From Kiloniella spongiae (GTDB taxonomy: Bacteria > Pseudomonadota > Alphaproteobacteria > Kiloniellales > Kiloniellaceae): a stretch of DNA of 64,000 nt. The notes under the pieces are model-generated. The model saw only the letters and a list, made by a program, of their open reading frames with translations. It was not told where the DNA came from and did not search any database. A program made the translations under genes and the position numbers. Below, piece after piece: positions 19,133 through 28,786 of this stretch (the stretch's first letter is position 1; each line of letters opens with the position of its first letter). The DNA lies in NCBI RefSeq assembly GCF_001026905.1, contig NZ_LAQL01000007.1, positions 248,001-312,000 on the forward strand. Reading direction: 5' to 3'.

Positions 19133-19243
19133 CAGCGCGTCATTTTTTCAGAGGAAAATAAGCGTCAAAAGTCATGACTTATTCTTGTTTACAAGGGGAT
19201 GACGACGTAGAGTGCTTTGGAATATGTAATTTGAGGTTTCTCT

Positions 19244-19519
19244 ATGGAAAATACACAATCTGGTGATAGTTTGGCTGGCGACAGCCTGGCTGATATCAAC
19301 ACGATGAGTTTCGAGGTTGCTCTTGCCGAATTGAAAACAATTGTTGAGCGCCTCGAGCAAGGTGAAGGCAAGCTGGATGAAGCAATTGATGCATATGATC
19401 GTGGGGCCAAGCTAAAGGCCCATTGTGAAACAAAACTTCGCGAAGCTCAGGAAAAGATCGAAAAGATTGCAATGGGACCTGATGGGCAGCCGCGTACAGA
19501 ACCTTTTGATGTTTCCTGA
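19244..19519 (+). CDS. xseB: Exodeoxyribonuclease VII small subunit
   Basis: The 91-residue protein has the XseB core: SFEVALAELKTIVERLEQGE, then a DEAIDAYDRGAKLKAHCE helix. It forms the oligomeric small-subunit part of exonuclease VII, a single-strand DNA exonuclease in the cytoplasm. The large subunit gene xseA is not in this window. It precedes ispA by 38 bases, the widespread xseB-ispA-dxs order, which suggests co-transcription. The N-terminal 20 residues are slightly longer than usual. Confidence 0.95.
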   Translation: MENTQSGDSLAGDSLADINTMSFEVALAELKTIVERLEQGEGKLDEAIDAYDRGAKLKAHCETKLREAQEKIEKIAMGPDGQPRTEPFDVS

Positions 19520-19557
19520 CGTTCATTTGATCAAAGTTACAACGGATAAGCATCTAG

Positions 19558-20445
19558 ATGTCTGATATTTCTCTTGCTTTGACGAACTGCGCGCGTGCCG
19601 TAGAAGAAAAGCTTGATGAGCTTTTGCCGACAATTCTAACACCAGAAGGCGAAGTCGTTGAAGCCATGCGCTATAGTGCGTTGGGAGGCGGCAAACGGTT
19701 ACGTCCCTTTCTGGTGATGGAAACGGCCAAGCTTTTTGATGTTGATAAAGCTTATGCCCTTCAGGTCGCTGCTGCACTGGAAATGGTACATTGCTATAGC
19801 CTCGTGCATGATGATTTGCCCGCAATGGATGACAGTGATTTGCGTCGTGGTCGGGTGACAGTCCATAAAAAGTGGGACGATGCGACGGCTATTCTGGCGG
19901 GTGATGGATTACTTACCGAAGCTTTTGCTGTTCTGTCGGATCAAGCTACTCACTCTGATATGGCTGTTCGGTTAAAGCTGATATCTGGATTGGCGATTGC
20001 TTCTGGGGCGAAAGGTATGGTTGGGGGGCAAATGATTGATTTGTCGCCATCCCGTTCGAGTTTGGATCTTGAGGGCATTACACGGCTGCAAGCGCTTAAA
20101 ACGGGTGCCTTAATTCGTTATGCTTGTGAGGCTGGAGCGATATTGGGAAATGCGAAAGCGGAAGAATATGAAGCTCTAAGTCTTTATGCTGAAGACATTG
20201 GGTTGGCTTTTCAGATTGTTGATGATTTGCTTGATCACGAAGCAACACCTGAAGAAACAGGTAAGCCCACTGGTGTAGATAGTGATGCTGGTAAAGCGAC
20301 CTTCGTGGGGCAACTTGGATTGGAAAATGCCCGCGCAAAGGCTAATGAATTAATTGATTCTGCAAAATCTAGACTTGATATTTTCGCAGGAAAGGCGCAG
20401 TTACTTCGCGATACGGCCACATTTATTGTAGAACGTAGGTCTTGA
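19558..20445 (+). CDS. ispA: Polyprenyl (farnesyl) diphosphate synthase
   Basis: Condenses isopentenyl diphosphate with allylic diphosphates, giving mainly farnesyl diphosphate for quinones, hopanoids and cell-wall carriers. The 295-residue protein has the first Asp-rich motif DDLPAMDDSDLRRG and the second DDLLD, both intact. It sits between xseB and dxs, which gives a cluster supplying isoprenoid precursors. Chain length is assigned by family and context. Confidence 0.95.
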   Translation: MSDISLALTNCARAVEEKLDELLPTILTPEGEVVEAMRYSALGGGKRLRPFLVMETAKLFDVDKAYALQVAAALEMVHCYSLVHDDLPAMDDSDLRRGRVTVHKKWDDATAILAGDGLLTEAFAVLSDQATHSDMAVRLKLISGLAIASGAKGMVGGQMIDLSPSRSSLDLEGITRLQALKTGALIRYACEAGAILGNAKAEEYEALSLYAEDIGLAFQIVDDLLDHEATPEETGKPTGVDSDAGKATFVGQLGLENARAKANELIDSAKSRLDIFAGKAQLLRDTATFIVERRS

Positions 20446-20588
20446 AGTCGAAACTTTAAGTCCTGATTTGTTCCTATGGAATTGTTACCCCAAAAAGAAT
20501 TATACTTTTGGGCTGGCTGTCGAGGAACATGAAATTATCTCAAAACTTTGTATGAAGTTTGTTGAGAAAAGATGTGATGGAGATAAGG

Positions 20589-22526
20589 GTGAGTCAGTTC
20601 GGGCACAATCGTCAGACCCCGTTGTTGGACACAGTTCATAATCCTGCTGATTTACGCAAGCTGGATGAAAGTCAGCTGCCACAGCTGGCCGAAGAAGTGC
20701 GTTTGGATATGTTGAACGCTGTCTCTCGCACAGGTGGACACTTGGGTGCCGGCTTAGGTGTTGTTGAACTTACTGTTGCTATTCATCACGTTTTTAATAC
20801 CCCCGAAGATAAACTCATCTGGGATGTGGGGCATCAGTGCTACCCCCATAAAATTCTGACCGAGCGTCGGGATCAATTGAGTACGATCAGGCAAGGCGGC
20901 GGACTGTCGGGTTTTACCACACGCAAGGAATCTATCTACGATCCTTTTGGTGCAGCGCATAGTTCGACCTCTATTTCTGCTGGACTTGGTTATGCGGTTG
21001 CCCGTGACCTAGCAGGTAAAACGAACAATGTTATATCGGTCATTGGCGATGGTTCCATGACTGCGGGCATGGCTTATGAAGCCATGAACAATGCCGGTGC
21101 GATGAATTCACGACTGGTTGTGATTTTGAATGATAATGATATGTCGATTGCACCGCCGGTTGGTGCATTGAGTGCCTATCTGTCCCGTTTGATTTCCGCC
21201 AAACCCTACCAATCCATGCGTCATCTCGCGAAAGAAATAATCAGCAAATTTCCGCCACGCATTGAGACCGCTGCTAAACGTGCGGAAGAGTATGCGCGCG
21301 GATTTTTTACTGGCGGGACTTTGTTTGAAGAACTTGGTTTTTTCTATATAGGCCCTGTCGACGGACATGATTTTTCCCATCTTTTACCTGTTCTGAAAAA
21401 TGTACGTGATTGCGGCTTTGATGGTCCGGTTCTTATCCATGCGGTTACGCAAAAAGGTAAGGGCTATGAGCCTGCTGAAAAAGCCGCGGATAAATATCAT
21501 GGCGTTTCCAAGTTTGATGTAGTGAGTGGCAAACAGGAAAAAACACCGCCTAAAGCACCGTTGTATCAGAATGTTTTTGCCAAAGCGTTGATTGCCGAAG
21601 CCAAGCATGATGACAAAATTGTTGCTATGACGGCGGCAATGCCATCAGGAACGGGCTTGAACCTTTTTCAGGAAGAGTTCCCCGATCGTACCTTTGATGT
21701 TGGGATTGCTGAACAGCACGGTGTGACTTTCTGCGCCGGAATGGCCTGTGACGGATACAAACCCTATGCGACCATCTATTCGACCTTCTTACAGCGTGCT
21801 TATGACCAGGTTGTCCACGATGTGGCCATTCAAAGTCTGCCTGTTCGCTTCATTATAGATCGTGCTGGTATGGTTGGTGCTGATGGTGTGACGCATCAGG
21901 GAAGCTATGATCTGGCCTATCTCGGCTGTATTCCGGATATGGTCATTATGGCACCTTCGGATGAACTTGAGTTAATGAACATGGTTGCAACCTCTGCAAC
22001 CATTGATGATAAACCGAGTGCCATTAGATTTCCGCGTGGTGAAGCAACGGGTAAAGTTACATTGCCTGAACGCGGTTCCGTGATGGAGATTGGTAAAGGT
22101 CGTATTGTTCGTGAAGGAAAACATGTCGCAATACTGGCTTTGGGTACACGTCTTGCGGATTGCCTGGAAGCTGCGGATAAACTTGCGGCTCATGGGTTTA
22201 GTACAACGGTTGCTGATGCACGTTTTGCCAAACCGTTGGATGTTGCACTTGTAAAAAATCTTGCGTCCAACCACGAGGTTTTCCTGACGGTAGAAGAGGG
22301 ATCTATTGGTGGTTTTTCATCACTCGTATCCAATTTACTGGCAAACGAAGGCCTGTTTGATAACGGATTGAAATTCCGCCCTGTTTGTATGCCGGATATT
22401 TTTATCGACCATGATAGCCCTGCGAAGCAACTAGAGCAGGCTGGTTTGGATGCAGATGGAATTTTTGCAAAGGCGATGAGTGCGTTGGGGCAGGAAGTGG
22501 CGAAATCATCTTCTTCGATTGCATAA
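20589..22526 (+). CDS. dxs: 1-deoxy-D-xylulose-5-phosphate synthase
   Basis: First enzyme of the MEP isoprenoid pathway: pyruvate plus glyceraldehyde-3-phosphate to DXP, using thiamine diphosphate. Motifs: [11 protein letters not shown], the ThDP/Mg2+ motif [16 protein letters not shown], and the pyrimidine-domain region [12 protein letters not shown]. Start choice: the frame opens at 20559 (TTG) and has ATG 20577, but GTG 20589 lies six bases after a GGAG and gives an N-terminus like other alphaproteobacterial Dxs (646 residues 5'-trimmed to 645). I prefer GTG, with ATG 20577 as the alternative. It is followed by a terminator-like hairpin. Confidence 0.95.
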   Translation: MSQFGHNRQTPLLDTVHNPADLRKLDESQLPQLAEEVRLDMLNAVSRTGGHLGAGLGVVELTVAIHHVFNTPEDKLIWDVGHQCYPHKILTERRDQLSTIRQGGGLSGFTTRKESIYDPFGAAHSSTSISAGLGYAVARDLAGKTNNVISVIGDGSMTAGMAYEAMNNAGAMNSRLVVILNDNDMSIAPPVGALSAYLSRLISAKPYQSMRHLAKEIISKFPPRIETAAKRAEEYARGFFTGGTLFEELGFFYIGPVDGHDFSHLLPVLKNVRDCGFDGPVLIHAVTQKGKGYEPAEKAADKYHGVSKFDVVSGKQEKTPPKAPLYQNVFAKALIAEAKHDDKIVAMTAAMPSGTGLNLFQEEFPDRTFDVGIAEQHGVTFCAGMACDGYKPYATIYSTFLQRAYDQVVHDVAIQSLPVRFIIDRAGMVGADGVTHQGSYDLAYLGCIPDMVIMAPSDELELMNMVATSATIDDKPSAIRFPRGEATGKVTLPERGSVMEIGKGRIVREGKHVAILALGTRLADCLEAADKLAAHGFSTTVADARFAKPLDVALVKNLASNHEVFLTVEEGSIGGFSSLVSNLLANEGLFDNGLKFRPVCMPDIFIDHDSPAKQLEQAGLDADGIFAKAMSALGQEVAKSSSSIA

Positions 22527-22532
22527 AGAACG

Positions 22533-22554
22533 CATAAGCAAGGCTTATGTTTTT
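22533..22554 (+). terminator. Terminator after dxs
   Basis: CATAAGC (22533-22539) and GCTTATG (22543-22549) form a 7-bp stem with a three-base loop followed by five T residues. The stem is short but the position directly after the dxs stop supports it. Confidence 0.65.
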
Positions 22555-22714
22555 AGATCGCGACTTTGAGTAACTTTACAAAAGCTCTATACAACTCACT
22601 TTCAAGCCGCTAGGGTATTTTCCTTCGTATTAAGTTTGCCTCACCCTCAGGGACGACGAACAACCGCATAATCGGCTGCGTGCGTTGGCAAATTTCACTT
22701 TTGGGATCCGTATA

Positions 22715-24148
22715 ATGTCAACCGGACTGTTTGCAGGCAGAGCCTCTGAGGCTTCTGGCCAGCCATTGCCGCCTACTATCGGATGGAGTGATGAAGTCAA
22801 AGCAAGTTTTCACCTTGCTTGGCCGCTTGTAGTCGCACAGGTGGCGCAAATGGCTCTCTTCACGACTGATGTTATTATGATGGGGTGGTTGGGCCCCAAG
22901 TTTTTGGCGGCTGGTACATTAGCGACCAGTTTGATGAGCCCTTTTCTTCTTTTTGGTATTGGTCTGATCACCGCGGTTGCGCCGATGATGGCGCAGGCTA
23001 TTGGTGCGCGCGATTTTAAATCAGTTCGTCGAACCACACGACAAGGTTTCTGGGTCTCTATCATCGTTGCTGCGGTTCTTATTGCATTGATATGGAACGC
23101 TGAAGTATTTTTTCTCTTACTTGGTCAAACAGAGGAAAATGCAGCCTTGGCACAAGGTTACATTCGTTTTGCCGTATGGAATTTCTTTCCGTCATTTTTG
23201 TTTCTAGTGTTACGTTGCCTTTTGTCAGCCCATGGAAAAACAACGGTTGTGTTGAACATCACGATTATAGGAATCATTTTGAATGCAATCTGTAATTACG
23301 CACTGATGTTCGGGAATTGGGGATTTCCTCGACTTGAATTGGCTGGGGCAGGGATTAGCACGACCTTGGTTAATCTAGTGATGTTCTTGCTTATACTTGG
23401 TTATATCATGACTCATAAGCGTTATAAGCGGTACGCCATTCTTGTGCGCTTATGGAAGTCTGACTGGGCACGTTTCAAAGAAATCTTTCGCATTGGTTTA
23501 CCAATTGGATGCACCTTGACGGCAGAGACTGGTCTGTTTGCCGCAGCGACCATTTTGATGGGCTGGCTTGGTACAAATGAGCTCGCAGCTCATGCGATTG
23601 CTCTGCAGTGTGCTTCAGTTGCCTTTATGGTGCCATTGGGAATCAGTCAGGCGGCAACAATCCGTGTTGGTCTGGCGCTGGGTAAAAATGATCCTGAAGG
23701 TATAAAAAAAGCAGGATGGGTTTCTATCGTCATGGGCACAGGTTTCATGATCACAACCTGTCTGGCTTTTTGGTTGATACCCAAGTTTTTTATCGGGTTC
23801 TATCTGGATCTTGATGTGCCAGAGAATCAGGTCTCTCTTGGACTTGCTGTTTCGTATCTGGCGGTTGCAGCACTTTTCCAGTTGGTTGACGGATGTCAGG
23901 TTGTTGCTGCCGGGGCTTTGAGAGGATTGAGTGACACAAAGGTTCCTATGATACTCGCTATTATGGGCTATTGGGTGTTTGGGTTGCCGATTTCCTATTA
24001 TGGCGGCTTTATTCTTGGTGGTGGCGGCACAGGTATTTGGTTAGGCCTTGCAGCAGGTCTTGCTTTTGTGGCAGTGGTCTTTGTTATACGCTTTGCATGG
24101 CGCGAACGTCTGGGATTAATGAATTACAAGAGCATGGAACGTGGCTAA
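22715..24148 (+). CDS. MATE-family multidrug/sodium exporter
   Basis: Twelve-helix MATE transporter of the NorM type, which exports cationic compounds with Na+ or H+ exchange. From ATG 22715 it has 477 residues; the frame upstream begins with a TTG and adds ten residues without good support. Two MatE halves are visible: the first starts HLAWPLVVAQVAQMALFTTDV, the second IGLPIGCTLTAETGLFA. Substrate is not deducible. The last 8 bases overlap tlyA, so the two genes are probably co-transcribed. Confidence 0.92.
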   Translation: MSTGLFAGRASEASGQPLPPTIGWSDEVKASFHLAWPLVVAQVAQMALFTTDVIMMGWLGPKFLAAGTLATSLMSPFLLFGIGLITAVAPMMAQAIGARDFKSVRRTTRQGFWVSIIVAAVLIALIWNAEVFFLLLGQTEENAALAQGYIRFAVWNFFPSFLFLVLRCLLSAHGKTTVVLNITIIGIILNAICNYALMFGNWGFPRLELAGAGISTTLVNLVMFLLILGYIMTHKRYKRYAILVRLWKSDWARFKEIFRIGLPIGCTLTAETGLFAAATILMGWLGTNELAAHAIALQCASVAFMVPLGISQAATIRVGLALGKNDPEGIKKAGWVSIVMGTGFMITTCLAFWLIPKFFIGFYLDLDVPENQVSLGLAVSYLAVAALFQLVDGCQVVAAGALRGLSDTKVPMILAIMGYWVFGLPISYYGGFILGGGGTGIWLGLAAGLAFVAVVFVIRFAWRERLGLMNYKSMERG

Positions 24149-24890
24149 AGTCGGGAAAAAAAGAGCTGATCAGTTACTGGTTGATCGGGGGTTGGTTGAA
24201 AGCAAGACCAAGGCGCAGGCACGGATCATGGCTGGACAGGTCTATACGGAAACCAAACGGATAGATAAACCAGGTCAGCCGTTGGCAGAAGATGTCCCGC
24301 TTACGGTAAAGGGCGAAGATCACCCTTGGGTCAGTCGTGGCGGTCTTAAGCTTGAAAAGGGGCTTAAGGAATTTGATATTGATCCAACGGGCAAGGTTTG
24401 CATGGACGTGGGTGCATCGACAGGTGGCTTTACTGATGTCCTGCTGACTAATGGTGCCCAGAAGGTCTATGCCGTTGATGTTGGTCATGGACAGCTTGCC
24501 TGGAAAATACGTAAAGATGAGCGCGTTGTTGTTATGGAGCGAACGAATGCGCGTCATTTGACAGCAGAACAAATCCCGGAAGCTCTTGATATGATTGTTT
24601 GTGATGCCAGTTTTATTGGTTTAGAGACCGTTTTGCCCGCAGCAATGGCCTTGGCTGGTTCCGGCGCGCTGATGATAGCACTGATCAAACCGCAGTTTGA
24701 AGTTGGTAAAGGTCGTGTTGGCAAGGGCGGTGTCGTACGCGAGCCGGAATTGCATCAGGAAGTCTGTGATCGCATTGAAACTTGGTTGAACGAAGAAACC
24801 GACTGGGCGGTGCTGGGCTTAACTGAAAGTCCGATAAAAGGGCCTGAGGGAAACATCGAGTTTTTAATCGCGGCCCGTAAGTTCATATAG
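24141..24890 (+). CDS. tlyA: TlyA-type rRNA 2'-O-methyltransferase
   Basis: Methylates ribosomal RNA cytidines at the 2'-OH. The 249-residue protein starts at a GTG that overlaps the MATE stop. An S4 RNA-binding domain (KKRADQLLVDRGLVESKTKA) is followed by a FtsJ-like SAM-binding domain with VGASTGGFTDVLL and the Lys/Asp/Lys-type catalytic residues spread through the fold. TlyA proteins were once named hemolysins. The gene ends in a gene-free region. Confidence 0.93.
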   Translation: MAKVGKKRADQLLVDRGLVESKTKAQARIMAGQVYTETKRIDKPGQPLAEDVPLTVKGEDHPWVSRGGLKLEKGLKEFDIDPTGKVCMDVGASTGGFTDVLLTNGAQKVYAVDVGHGQLAWKIRKDERVVVMERTNARHLTAEQIPEALDMIVCDASFIGLETVLPAAMALAGSGALMIALIKPQFEVGKGRVGKGGVVREPELHQEVCDRIETWLNEETDWAVLGLTESPIKGPEGNIEFLIAARKFI

Positions 24891-25285
24891 AAGCTGATTT
24901 TTCATAAAAATGGTTAATCCGCTCTTTTTAAATTCCAGCTAAAATAAGCTGCTATCTATGAAACACTAATCCTTTTAAGGTTAATATCTTTATCCCCTGT
25001 TAACCGTCTCGCGGTATCTTTTCTGTCTAATAAAGATAAAAGAATCGTCGGGTAATTGTGATTGGAGGCAGTTTGTCATCTGCTAGAATATTGAGTGACA
25101 GAGTGTCAAGATGCTTCCAATACAATCGCCGTCTTGATTGATGGCGCGCCTGACAAGCATAGAATAATTGCTTTAGGGGTAAGATATTGGGAACAAACAG
25201 GGGTTTGAGTATAAAAAAGACAAAGATCGCAGGCTTGTGTCGGTTTAATCGCAATGAAACCGGGAATTATAGGCACTAGATCAAA
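24891..25285. other. Gene-free stretch before the sensor kinase
   Basis: A 395-bp AT-rich region. It contains several TTAA words (about 24962-25005) and the inverted repeat TGACA-GAG-TGTCA at 25096-25108. A small antisense frame here (25027-25254) has no family resemblance or ribosome site. I see nothing that supports a gene or RNA. Confidence 0.5.
25096..25108. promoter_or_regulatory. Short perfect inverted repeat upstream of the sensor kinase
   Basis: TGACA-GAG-TGTCA lies about 180 bp before the kinase start. It is a possible operator or a chance repeat; nothing else supports it. Confidence 0.2.
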
Positions 25286-26731
25286 ATGGCTTTTAAATCT
25301 GTCCGTACAAAATTATTGGTAATTTGTACTCTGTGCGTCTTGGTCACAGGCTTGGTGCCATTTCTCTTTTTTGAAGCTCGATTTTTCAGATTGGAAGAAG
25401 AACGGATTGCCCAGCGGGCGCGCGATGTGGCAACCAAAGTATCAATTCCCTTAACCAGATCTCTTTGGGATTATGATGAAAGCACAGTGATACTCGTGCT
25501 AGAAACATTGATGCGAGATCCTGATCTTGTACGTGTCAGAATTATTTTGCCTGATGGTGCCGGGGAGTTTTATCCGGCAGAAGATCCCAATTCAAATGAT
25601 GTTGAACTTTCCGAAGTTGCTTTCATTCGTATTCCGCTTATCTATTCCGTCTTCGATAACAAAGAGGTTCTAGGGCATCTGGAGGTTGGTTATACGACAG
25701 ATCGTGCCTACACGGATGTATGGACTCGTGTTTTTGTTGATGCTTTTATCTTCTTATTAATTTTGTCCACTCTTGGTGGCGGGGCTGCCATCGCGATTAA
25801 TCGTGCAGTGGGGCGCCCTTTGAAATTGTTATCTACTTCTATCGATGAAATGGCTTATCAGAAAAAGCCCGTGTTGGTGAAGTGGCGATCGGATGACGAA
25901 CTGGGTCAAACTGTCGAGGCCTATAATAATATGCTGATTACAATTGATCAGCACGACAGAGCTTTGACTGAGGCAAAAGAATCTGCAGAGATTGCTAACC
26001 GGGCTAAAACCTCTTTTTTGGCGAATATGAGCCACGAGTTAAGAACACCATTGAATGCGATTATTGGGTTCTCTGAAATTCTAATGAAAGAGGAAGATTA
26101 TAAAGTCGATCAGAAGCGTCGGGAAGAATACTTAGGATACATCTTTGAAGCTGGTTCCAGTCTGATGACTATGGTGACGGATATCCAGCAAATATCCAGA
26201 CTGGAGTCTGCCGAAGCAGGATTACAGGATGAGGAACTGGATGTAAGTGATGAAATCTTAAGTTGTGTGCGTGCTTTGGATTTACGCGCATCGGACGAAG
26301 GTGTTTTAGTCGAGTGTTCTATCCAGGATGATTTACCATATTTACGAACCAATGCGCAGGGGTTCAAGCAGATTGTTGTCAACCTTTTGAACAATGCAAT
26401 CCACTTTACTCCGCGTGAAGGCAGAGTTGATGTATCGGCTCTTTATGATTCTTATTCTGGCCTGAGTATTCGTTTTTCGGATACGGGTACGGGAATCAAG
26501 AAAGAAGATTTACCCTTTGTGACAGATCCGTTTTGGAAATCGGATGAAGAAGCCGAAGAGAGAAGTGGTTTGGGTTTGAGTATTGTGAAAGCGATCATTG
26601 AAAGAAATCAAGGCTCACTCTCTATTGAGAGCGAGCCTGATAAAGGAACATCAGTAACGATTAATTTCCCGGTTGACCGTTTGATTGATCGTGCATCTTT
26701 ACTTCAACAAACAGCCGCGGGATCATCCTGA
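25286..26731 (+). CDS. Membrane sensor histidine kinase (HAMP-HisKA-HATPase)
   Basis: Two-component sensor, 481 residues. A first membrane helix (about 9-29), a periplasmic or extracytoplasmic sensor of about 120 residues with RSLWDYDESTV, a second helix (about 153-175), a HAMP linker, the H-box FLANMSHELRTPLNAIIGFSEIL (phospho-His at the central HEL), and an HATPase with N-box NLLNNAIHFTP and G-box DTGTGI. It lacks a fused receiver and no response regulator is next to it, so its partner is elsewhere. One candidate is the HPt/receiver protein at 55625, though that is speculation. Stimulus unknown. Confidence 0.92.
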   Translation: MAFKSVRTKLLVICTLCVLVTGLVPFLFFEARFFRLEEERIAQRARDVATKVSIPLTRSLWDYDESTVILVLETLMRDPDLVRVRIILPDGAGEFYPAEDPNSNDVELSEVAFIRIPLIYSVFDNKEVLGHLEVGYTTDRAYTDVWTRVFVDAFIFLLILSTLGGGAAIAINRAVGRPLKLLSTSIDEMAYQKKPVLVKWRSDDELGQTVEAYNNMLITIDQHDRALTEAKESAEIANRAKTSFLANMSHELRTPLNAIIGFSEILMKEEDYKVDQKRREEYLGYIFEAGSSLMTMVTDIQQISRLESAEAGLQDEELDVSDEILSCVRALDLRASDEGVLVECSIQDDLPYLRTNAQGFKQIVVNLLNNAIHFTPREGRVDVSALYDSYSGLSIRFSDTGTGIKKEDLPFVTDPFWKSDEEAEERSGLGLSIVKAIIERNQGSLSIESEPDKGTSVTINFPVDRLIDRASLLQQTAAGSS

Positions 26732-26733
26732 TC

Positions 26734-28542
26734 TTATTGTTGGCCGATAGGTGTAATACGCGAATTAAGAACATTGGTTCTCGGATCCTGAACGGTTTGT
26801 TCAAAGGTCTTTAAAACCGGTGATGTAATTTTAACCAGCGTGCTCAGGGATTTTACAACAGCTGGATCAGTAAGAATCATCTGTCCGCCCATGGCATTTT
26901 CCAAAAGTTCTTCAATGGGATCTTTCGGTTCAGGGAAATAAACGAGCTGATGGTCAAGCTCTTCATTGATCATAGCTGCTTCGCGCGCGACCTGAATGGC
27001 TTCTCTAAAACCACCTAACTGATCAACCAATCCGTTGTCTTTGGCTTGGGCTCCGCTCCAGATTTGCCCTTTGGCAATTGTGTGGATTTCCTGTTGGCTC
27101 TTGCCACGACCTTCGCCAACTTTAACTGTGAAGTCTTCGTAAATGCGATCAAGAGAACCTTGCAAACGTGCCCAACCTTCATTGGTAAAGGCTTTATTGG
27201 CACTGTAGAGATCGGCATTCTCTCCGGCTTTTACGCCATCCCATTTGATGCCAACTTTATCCCAAAGGTCGGTGAGAACCATTTTACCACCGGCAACACC
27301 AATTGAACCGGTGATAGTAACGGGATTAGCGAGGATTTTGTGGGCAGGCGCAGATACAAAATAACCGCCTGATGCAGCGACATCTCCCATAGAGATAATG
27401 ACAGGCTTGCCAACTTCCTTGGCTCGGACGACTTCGCGCCACATAACATCAGATGCAACATAAGATCCGCCGGGGCTATCTATCCGTAGAATAATGGCTT
27501 CGATTGAATCATCATCAATGGCGTCAGAAATTGCTTGAGCAATGGTGTCGGACCCCATAGTCGTTCTGCCGCCAAAGAAAGCATCGCCTTGGCTTTGTCC
27601 AAGGTGAATTTCGCCAATTCCATAGATCACAGCAATTCTTGATGCGCCTTCTGAAACTTCTGGCGTTGTGCTCATGGCATAGTCTGCAAGGTGGATGAAC
27701 TCGCGATCTCCTGTCAGGGCTTCATCCGTAATTTCATCCCAATAGCCGACACGATCAATCAGATCGGCATCAATGGCTTCGACAGCACTAAGAGGGGATC
27801 GGTCCATAAGCGTTCCAATTTCGCCGGGTTTTTCTCTGCTGACAGAGATTTCTTTTTCAATAACGTCAAAGATAGAATTGAGAACGCCTTGTGTGTTTTG
27901 TTTTACAGGGGCAGGCATATGATCATCAGTGAACATGTTCATTACACCCTTGTATTCGTGTCGTTGGCTGAACTGCGGCAGAATGCCGAGTTCATCCAAT
28001 ACGGGACGCAGGTAGGGGCTTTCCATGCTAAAGCCGGAAATATCCAGATCGCCGGACGGTTGTACCCAAACGGTTTCGGCTGCACTTGCTAGATAATAAT
28101 GCAACGTTCCATGGCCTGCTTCACCATAGGTTTCAGCAAATGAAGCTGTCCATTTTCCCGTTTTTGTAAAGGCATGAATTGCTTTTCTGAGTTCCTGTGC
28201 CTGAGCGAGTTGTAATGGCCCTTGGCCTGCTTTGATTAACAGACCTTTGACTCGATTATCGTCTTGTGCACGGTACAGAGCATCGATGGCATCATGCAGC
28301 GGCAGACCAGGCTGGAAGGAGTTGCTGAAATAGGATGCTTTGGTTGGGCCTTCGAAGAGACCTTCTGAAAGATCTATTGTCAGGATCATCTCCTGTGGCA
28401 GGCTCTGATTATCCACTGCCTTACCAATTTCTTCGACATTGTTGAGGGAGACGCCAATTAATACGCCAAGGAGAATGACAAGGAGGCCAAGGGCAGCAAA
28501 AAGCCCGACGACACCTTTGAAGATAAATTTAAGAAAAGACAT
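26734..28542 (-). CDS. sppA: Signal peptide peptidase SppA, 67-kDa type
   Basis: Membrane-anchored serine protease that degrades cleaved signal peptides in the inner membrane. It has 602 residues, an N-terminal helix (about 8-32) and two tandem Clp-fold halves. The catalytic Ser is in GDVAASGGYF (about residue 391), and the general-base Lys is in RHEYKGVMNMF (about residue 199), matching the Ser/Lys dyad split between halves in E. coli SppA. It converges on the sensor-kinase gene with two bases between the stops. Confidence 0.93.
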   Translation of the reverse strand: MSFLKFIFKGVVGLFAALGLLVILLGVLIGVSLNNVEEIGKAVDNQSLPQEMILTIDLSEGLFEGPTKASYFSNSFQPGLPLHDAIDALYRAQDDNRVKGLLIKAGQGPLQLAQAQELRKAIHAFTKTGKWTASFAETYGEAGHGTLHYYLASAAETVWVQPSGDLDISGFSMESPYLRPVLDELGILPQFSQRHEYKGVMNMFTDDHMPAPVKQNTQGVLNSIFDVIEKEISVSREKPGEIGTLMDRSPLSAVEAIDADLIDRVGYWDEITDEALTGDREFIHLADYAMSTTPEVSEGASRIAVIYGIGEIHLGQSQGDAFFGGRTTMGSDTIAQAISDAIDDDSIEAIILRIDSPGGSYVASDVMWREVVRAKEVGKPVIISMGDVAASGGYFVSAPAHKILANPVTITGSIGVAGGKMVLTDLWDKVGIKWDGVKAGENADLYSANKAFTNEGWARLQGSLDRIYEDFTVKVGEGRGKSQQEIHTIAKGQIWSGAQAKDNGLVDQLGGFREAIQVAREAAMINEELDHQLVYFPEPKDPIEELLENAMGGQMILTDPAVVKSLSTLVKITSPVLKTFEQTVQDPRTNVLNSRITPIGQQ

Positions 28543-28786
28543 GAATTTAAGAACCTGGAATTTAAGAGTGATATAGTTGGTGATAAAGATGATGGGCTAA
28601 GACCTTTTTTGCAAGCTTCGGATGCTGGGGTTTCTGGTTTTGATCTCAATACGCCCAAGATTTCTTAATTCCTGTCTGTAAAAGATGGTGCTTGCGATTG
28701 CGGCTTTTAAAAAAGCTGTTAGATTGGCGAAAAATCATCCTGCTGGTAGAGCAGTGATCATATAACCAAATCAGGTGTCAGGAATA

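Noticed and set aside
24950-25010. CtrA-type sites (TTAA pairs)
   Set aside because: TTAA words are present but not with the 7-base spacing of the consensus, and the region is AT-rich.
25027-25254. 75-residue frame in the gap before the sensor kinase
   Set aside because: No ribosome site, atypical composition, no resemblance; treated as chance.
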